Positions 60,501 through 64,000 of a DNA stretch of 64,000 nt are shown piece after piece. This stretch comes from Adineta steineri (lineage: Eukaryota > Rotifera > Eurotatoria > Adinetida > Adinetidae). The DNA lies in contig CAJNOI010000030.1 in the NCBI GenBank assembly GCA_905250115.1, positions 2,070 to 66,069 on the forward strand, read 5' to 3'. The notes beneath the pieces are model-generated. The model ran no database searches and had not been told where the DNA came from. It saw nothing but the letters and a program-made list of their open reading frames with translations. A program made the translations under genes and the position numbers. Position 1 is the first letter of the stretch; every line of letters starts with the position of its first letter.

Positions 60501-61453
60501 GTTAGATTTTAAAATACGATAAATCTTGGGTTCGATTTTGATTTGGTACTTTCATATTAAATATAATAGATGGTATGATTTGATTCATATGTTTCCAAAC
60601 ATCATTATGTAATTCATCACCGGCAGTTTTTCGAATAAGTGCTTGATGACCACGAAGACCAAGATATCGAAATCTAATAAAATTAATATTCATAAATAAT
60701 CTTTGGTAATTATTAAAATCTTTCGCATAAACACTCGTCGGCACTATTTTCTTACATCTAAAGACTTTTCGAGTGTTTATCTATATACCTTATTTTATTG
60801 ATTGGATCATTATCATGACATAATTGTGTAAAACGATCGACAAAAAATTCATAATCTCTTTGATAATTTGGTGCTTCTTGACGAATTTCACAAAATGATT
60901 CAAACTTGAATAGAAAAAAAGAAAGGCTCAACGTGTTTTTTTATTATCGTATTAAATATATTAATTAACATACTGAATGAATTGCATGTTCAATTAATTC
61001 TAAATCATCTCTTTCTTCAAGTAAAAGATGAAGTGTTGCTAAATAATGATCAATAAATGTATTTAATTGTGCACGACAAGATTTCACTGTATCATCCATT
61101 GCTTTTATACCAAGTATAACATATCTAAATGAAAAGAAGATTTTTGTACTCAGTTTTAATAATAATAAATTACAAACGGTAGATTTTGATGACGTAAATA
61201 ACGTGCTATTTTTTCCGACATATATCGAAATGATTTATGAAGTTTTTCAGGTTTTTGAATAGCATAAAAACGTAATCGTTCGAGATTATTTCTATCAACA
61301 CTATGCTAAATAAATAAGAAAATATTTCTGATTGATTAAATAAGAAATGAATTATACTTGTGGATTTTGTGAAAATATATTATTCACTAATCGTTTATAT
61401 CGTGGCACAAGATAATGACCACAACAAAAACAATTATTACAATACTTCGACAT
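54525..61453 (-). CDS. EFR3: EFR3, plasma-membrane anchor of the PI4KA complex
   Basis: Nineteen exons, 5' to 3': 61453-61358, 61305-61178, 61124-60974, 60904-60789, 60673-60518, 60460-60311, 60265-60187, 60136-59992, 59935-59798, 59564-59453, 59400-59352, 59169-58979, 58925-58844, 58793-58632, 58566-58423, 57351-57165, 54989-54913, 54849-54706, 54650-54525. All junctions close, giving 810 residues (human EFR3A is about 821). The N-terminus has the palmitoylated cysteine cluster (CNNCFCCGHY) and RYKRLVNNIF; later marks include RYLGLRGHQALIRKTAGDEL, PSIIFNMK and SAPHLLPPNAF. The body is helical-repeat. EFR3 recruits TTC7 and PI4KA to make PI4P at the plasma membrane. The intron 57164-54990 contains a complete gene on the other strand; the intron 58422-57352 contains a foldback element. 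Confidence 0.93.
55298..57148 (+). CDS. Rhodopsin-like G-protein-coupled receptor nested in an EFR3 intron
   Basis: Exons 55298-56074 and 56684-57148 give 413 residues. Hydrophobic helices: 1 (LIFLASIGLIGIIFNWLLIL), 2 (YILAFLINDVFVCNFIIPLR), 3 (with its Cys in CVFLCFILK and ending ALSFFYKKR in the DRY position), 4 (LSFLCLFLMTPLIIIYLSTT), 5 (IISCIITYLIIFIQFILLI), 6 (LLLLVYLIVHIPYWLYEL) and a short 7 (LLCHVLKPFCYMT, in place of NPxxY). Extra-long polar loops follow helices 1 and 5. The C-terminal tail ends in an Asn run. It is a divergent family-A receptor of the type expanded in rotifers; ligand unknown. Its stop codon lies 16 bp from an EFR3 exon on the other strand. Confidence 0.75.
57970..58335. 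mobile_element. Foldback element inside an EFR3 intron
   Basis: Inverted arms of about 130 bp (57970-58105 and 58200-58335) share TGCACGGAGTC, CAATAATTCAACTTTA and TTTTGTTGTCCAACAT, then CTACAAAATGATGTATTTTG. The centre holds a second, near-perfect small hairpin (AATCGGAGTC / GACTCCGACTT) at about 58147-58178. The element lies wholly between two EFR3 exons. Confidence 0.78.
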
Positions 61454-62851
61454 TGAAAATTTTCTATGACAAACACATATGAAAAAAAGAACGATAGATG
61501 TTTAATGCTGTTATCTTTTACGGTAAATATCATACATAGGTGAATTGGTGAGCCCGTTATAAAGCTTCTATAAGAGGACGCTAATGTTTGTCTATTGACA
61601 AATAAATATACCTGCAGAATCACAGAATGATTAATAAATTTTAGAATAAATATATATTTCAAAAAAACGTAACCGAAATTTCGGAAGTAAAAAAATGAAT
61701 CATTTTCTCTTGATGAGTAAGAATGTAAATTGTTTCATTTCTAGAAAAATATCTTCAACTCTATAAAGTAAACGAAAATTGTTTTCTCATAACAATCAGA
61801 CAAGTATTATTAAAAACAATACAAATTCTCTCCGCATTTCATTACTAACAAATAAAAGTAAAACAAACATATGAAGAAATTAATTACATCGATAGTACGA
61901 TTTTTTTCTTGACATAGATATAATTTTATGTAGATTGAAGCACTTTTATATAAAGTGAAATATGTTTTTATATGAATGCATTCTGCTACCTACCGCTGAT
62001 AATATTAAAAGCAATGAAAACCGTGACTAGGAAACTGAAAAATGATCCCGGCCTCGGGACCAATTTTCTCTTAGTTAACGAGACCGGGACCGGGACCAAG
62101 ACTAAAATTGCCAGCTAATTCCTCAATGTTTTTATCAAGTATAAGACTAGACATTTTCTTATTTGTTTTTTTCTTTAATTAAGAATTGACAAATGTGTTA
62201 TTTTATAGTTCAAGAAAAACCGTATAGATTGAATTTACAATCGAAAAAACGAGAATTTTCGTAAACTTCATATATTTTTTCATAGATGAAGACAACATCA
62301 GAATTATTCTTAAGCTTTTATTAAGATCGGGACCGAGATCAAAAAAAAGTGATTTTGCAGTTCCCTAGCCGTGGCCGAATCGAACCGACTTTTCCTGATG
62401 CAAATCATTTTTCAAAAATCAGTTCGGATTCGGTCTGTTTTCGTTTTCTGAAGGAGAGTAATTATGACTCTTTATTAGAGTGTATATAAATATCTTCAGA
62501 AGACATATTTAACTATGACTAATCTTTGCATTCTATAGTCACAGTGAACACTTCATTCGATAATGATGTACAGTTTATTTAGAATACACCGTATATGTAA
62601 TACTCGTATTTAACTTTCAAGTTTGACGCTATTACAAATGACGTCGAAGAAAAGAAAATTTAATATTAGTTATTTTTAATTTATTTATTTTAATGATCTT
62701 CAAATATACTGTAGTAAGTTTATGAGAAATAAGAAGGCTAAAGAGAAGAAAAAAAACTAAATCTAAACAGGATGAGATTCATTTGCATTGTAAACAAAAC
62801 AAATATAAATAATAATAATAATAATAAAAAAAAAAGAAAAACTTCCTAATA
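61454..62851. other. Intergenic between EFR3 and TMEM38, one foldback
   Basis: Both flanking genes are on the minus strand, so this holds the EFR3 promoter and the TMEM38 3' UTR. A small foldback lies at about 62018-62385. No gene seen. Confidence 0.45.
62018..62385. mobile_element. Foldback / MITE-like element
   Basis: The left end AACCGTGACTAGGAAACTGA and right end CAGTTCCCTAGCCGTGGCC are inverted copies. GATCCCGGCCTCGGGACC on the left pairs with CGGGACCGAGATC on the right. Arms are about 45 bp, with about 280 bp between. The arms are unusually GC-rich for this contig. No coding capacity. Confidence 0.55.
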
Positions 62852-64000
62852 TCATTTTTTCCCATCAAATCCTTTTATTTGTCCATCGTTAGTAATTCCA
62901 TCTTTTTTTGCATTCATTAATGCTGTCGTATTACTTAACGATGAATTTGCAGCTGACAATGCTGTATTTTGTTGTGTTGTTACAGGACTTACAACAGTTG
63001 CTCGTCGATATGCATCAGACTATAATGAAAAATGATTACCTCTTTCAATAATCAATAAAAACGACTTACAATTAAATCTGTCCAACTATTAAATAATAAT
63101 CCACATGAAAGATTTTCAAATGGTAATAATGGATCATATTGTTTAAAAAATGAAGTTATTATTCGTACATATATAAACATTGAAGCAACACATAGATAAA
63201 TTAATTCATGTTCAAATTTTAGTAATTCAATATGAGATAATAAGAAAACTAATGATGAAAGAAAACATGCTTTTGTTGCACTAGAATAAACAAGAAAATA
63301 TTTGTAAGTATCAACTTTATTGATATTGAGAAAATTCTATAAGAACTCGCGTCTATTAATCAAGAGGTATGATCATTTTACTGAGTTTTTGATCTATATG
63401 TAGGTCTTTATTAGAAAAATAAATGATCAGATGGGACAAAGACATAATGTACTAGGTGTCCCGGATACCCGGTAATTTGTTGAGGTGTTCGGAATTGATT
63501 TTTTTTACCAATTTTATCGGGAGTCCATACATAGTCTATGTGGGTGGGTGTGGGTGTCTATTATAAGAGAAGAGTGGTTTATACACCCACACCCGTTATG
63601 TCTCTTTCCCGATCAAATAGGTTAGAAATTTAGTGAAATAATCATAACTTTTTTATGAACACGAATTCTTTCAGAATTTTCTAGAAACAAATATCTTACA
63701 AAGATGGAAAAAGAAATTCATGTTGTGTAGGTAGCCAAAGACCACGAATAAATCGATCAATCGATGACATTATTGATCCACCACAACCTAGATTGTATAT
63801 TGTCTATGGAATAATTTTCTATTGATTATTTTTTTACCTTTAATAGCACCAATAAGTATAACAATAAGATAAGCATCAGGATATAAACGTAATGTTGAAT
63901 GAACACCATCATAAATTTTTTTCGTTCGTTGAATTTCTTTTCCAACACCAATAACAATACGAATAGGTATAAATCGTAATAAACGATTAATTATATCGAA
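62852..64000 (-). CDS. TMEM38: TRIC-type trimeric intracellular cation channel (TMEM38), 3' part
   Basis: Exons 64000(partial)-63838, 63787-63700, 63280-63070 and 63019-62852, all in frame, encode the C-terminal ~209 residues; the 5' part is beyond the window. Family marks: the basic pore-lining stretch GVGKEIQRTKKIYDGVHS, the glycine-rich turn KGCGGSIMSS (GAGG in vertebrates), and FIRGLWLPTQHEF, followed by the last transmembrane helices and a soluble Ser/Thr/Lys tail. TRIC channels carry potassium counter-current across ER membranes during calcium release. The intron 63699-63281 contains a telomere-like hairpin. Confidence 0.88.
63536..63600. repeat. Telomere-like hairpin element in a TMEM38 intron
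   Basis: The left arm is CTATGTGGGTGGGTGTGGGT and the right arm ATACACCCACACCCGTTATG, with a loop of about 20 bp. Arms match almost perfectly over the GTGGGTGT core, suggesting it is one of the younger copies. Confidence 0.7.

Noticed and set aside
60502..60744. 80-residue minus-strand frame starting MPTSVYAKDF
   Set aside because: Its first part reads through an intron; the real EFR3 exon begins at 60673.

Overview
The window looks like an AT-rich nuclear contig from a bdelloid rotifer (Adineta/Rotaria type). Three things point there. Genes are small, with many 45-100 nt GT-AG introns. The gene set mixes ordinary animal genes with lineage-expanded NHL, B-box, TPR and F-box/LRR proteins and with bacterial-looking genes. 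Runs and hairpins of a TGTGGG-like motif, which matches the telomere repeat I recall for bdelloids, are scattered through the non-coding DNA. Species assignment is inference. There are three N gaps (18855-18864, 32794-32893, 47777-47786).

Positions 1-34,000 read as an accessory, subtelomere-like half. On the minus strand at the left edge is an F-box/leucine-rich-repeat gene in which each 28-residue repeat is one 84-nt exon. Next come a single-pass membrane protein with a six-unit NHL propeller (3952-6668), a divergent pair of GC-richer, bacterial-like genes (a class-I methyltransferase and a haem-oxygenase-like iron enzyme, 8878-12623), a B-box/coiled-coil/NHL gene (14894-17165), a broken membrane-protein gene that runs into a telomere-like tract (18327-18765), a nucleoredoxin-like gene with an altered WCPPS site, a proline-rich repeat protein, an EF-hand protein, a diverged second copy of the B-box locus (30418-32606) and a TPR array (to 33926). 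Between them lie a piggyBac-type MITE with TTAA ends, large foldback elements and about a dozen short telomere-like hairpins.

Positions 34,700-64,000 are a conserved, housekeeping-like half: tRNA-Ile(AAT), an ELOVL fatty-acid elongase, CEP112 (centrosome), a death-fold protein, ribosomal protein eL43/RPL37A, mitochondrial uL3m/MRPL3, a gamma-glutamylcyclotransferase-fold protein, an acidic orphan, a membrane protein with EGF-like cysteines, a complete 19-exon EFR3, a rhodopsin-like receptor nested antisense inside an EFR3 intron, and the 3' part of a TRIC channel (TMEM38) running off the right edge. Foldback elements are also found inside introns here.

I built the multi-exon models by hand from splice signals, reading-frame continuity and family similarity. 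In the models given as complete, every exon junction closes in frame. No search was run.
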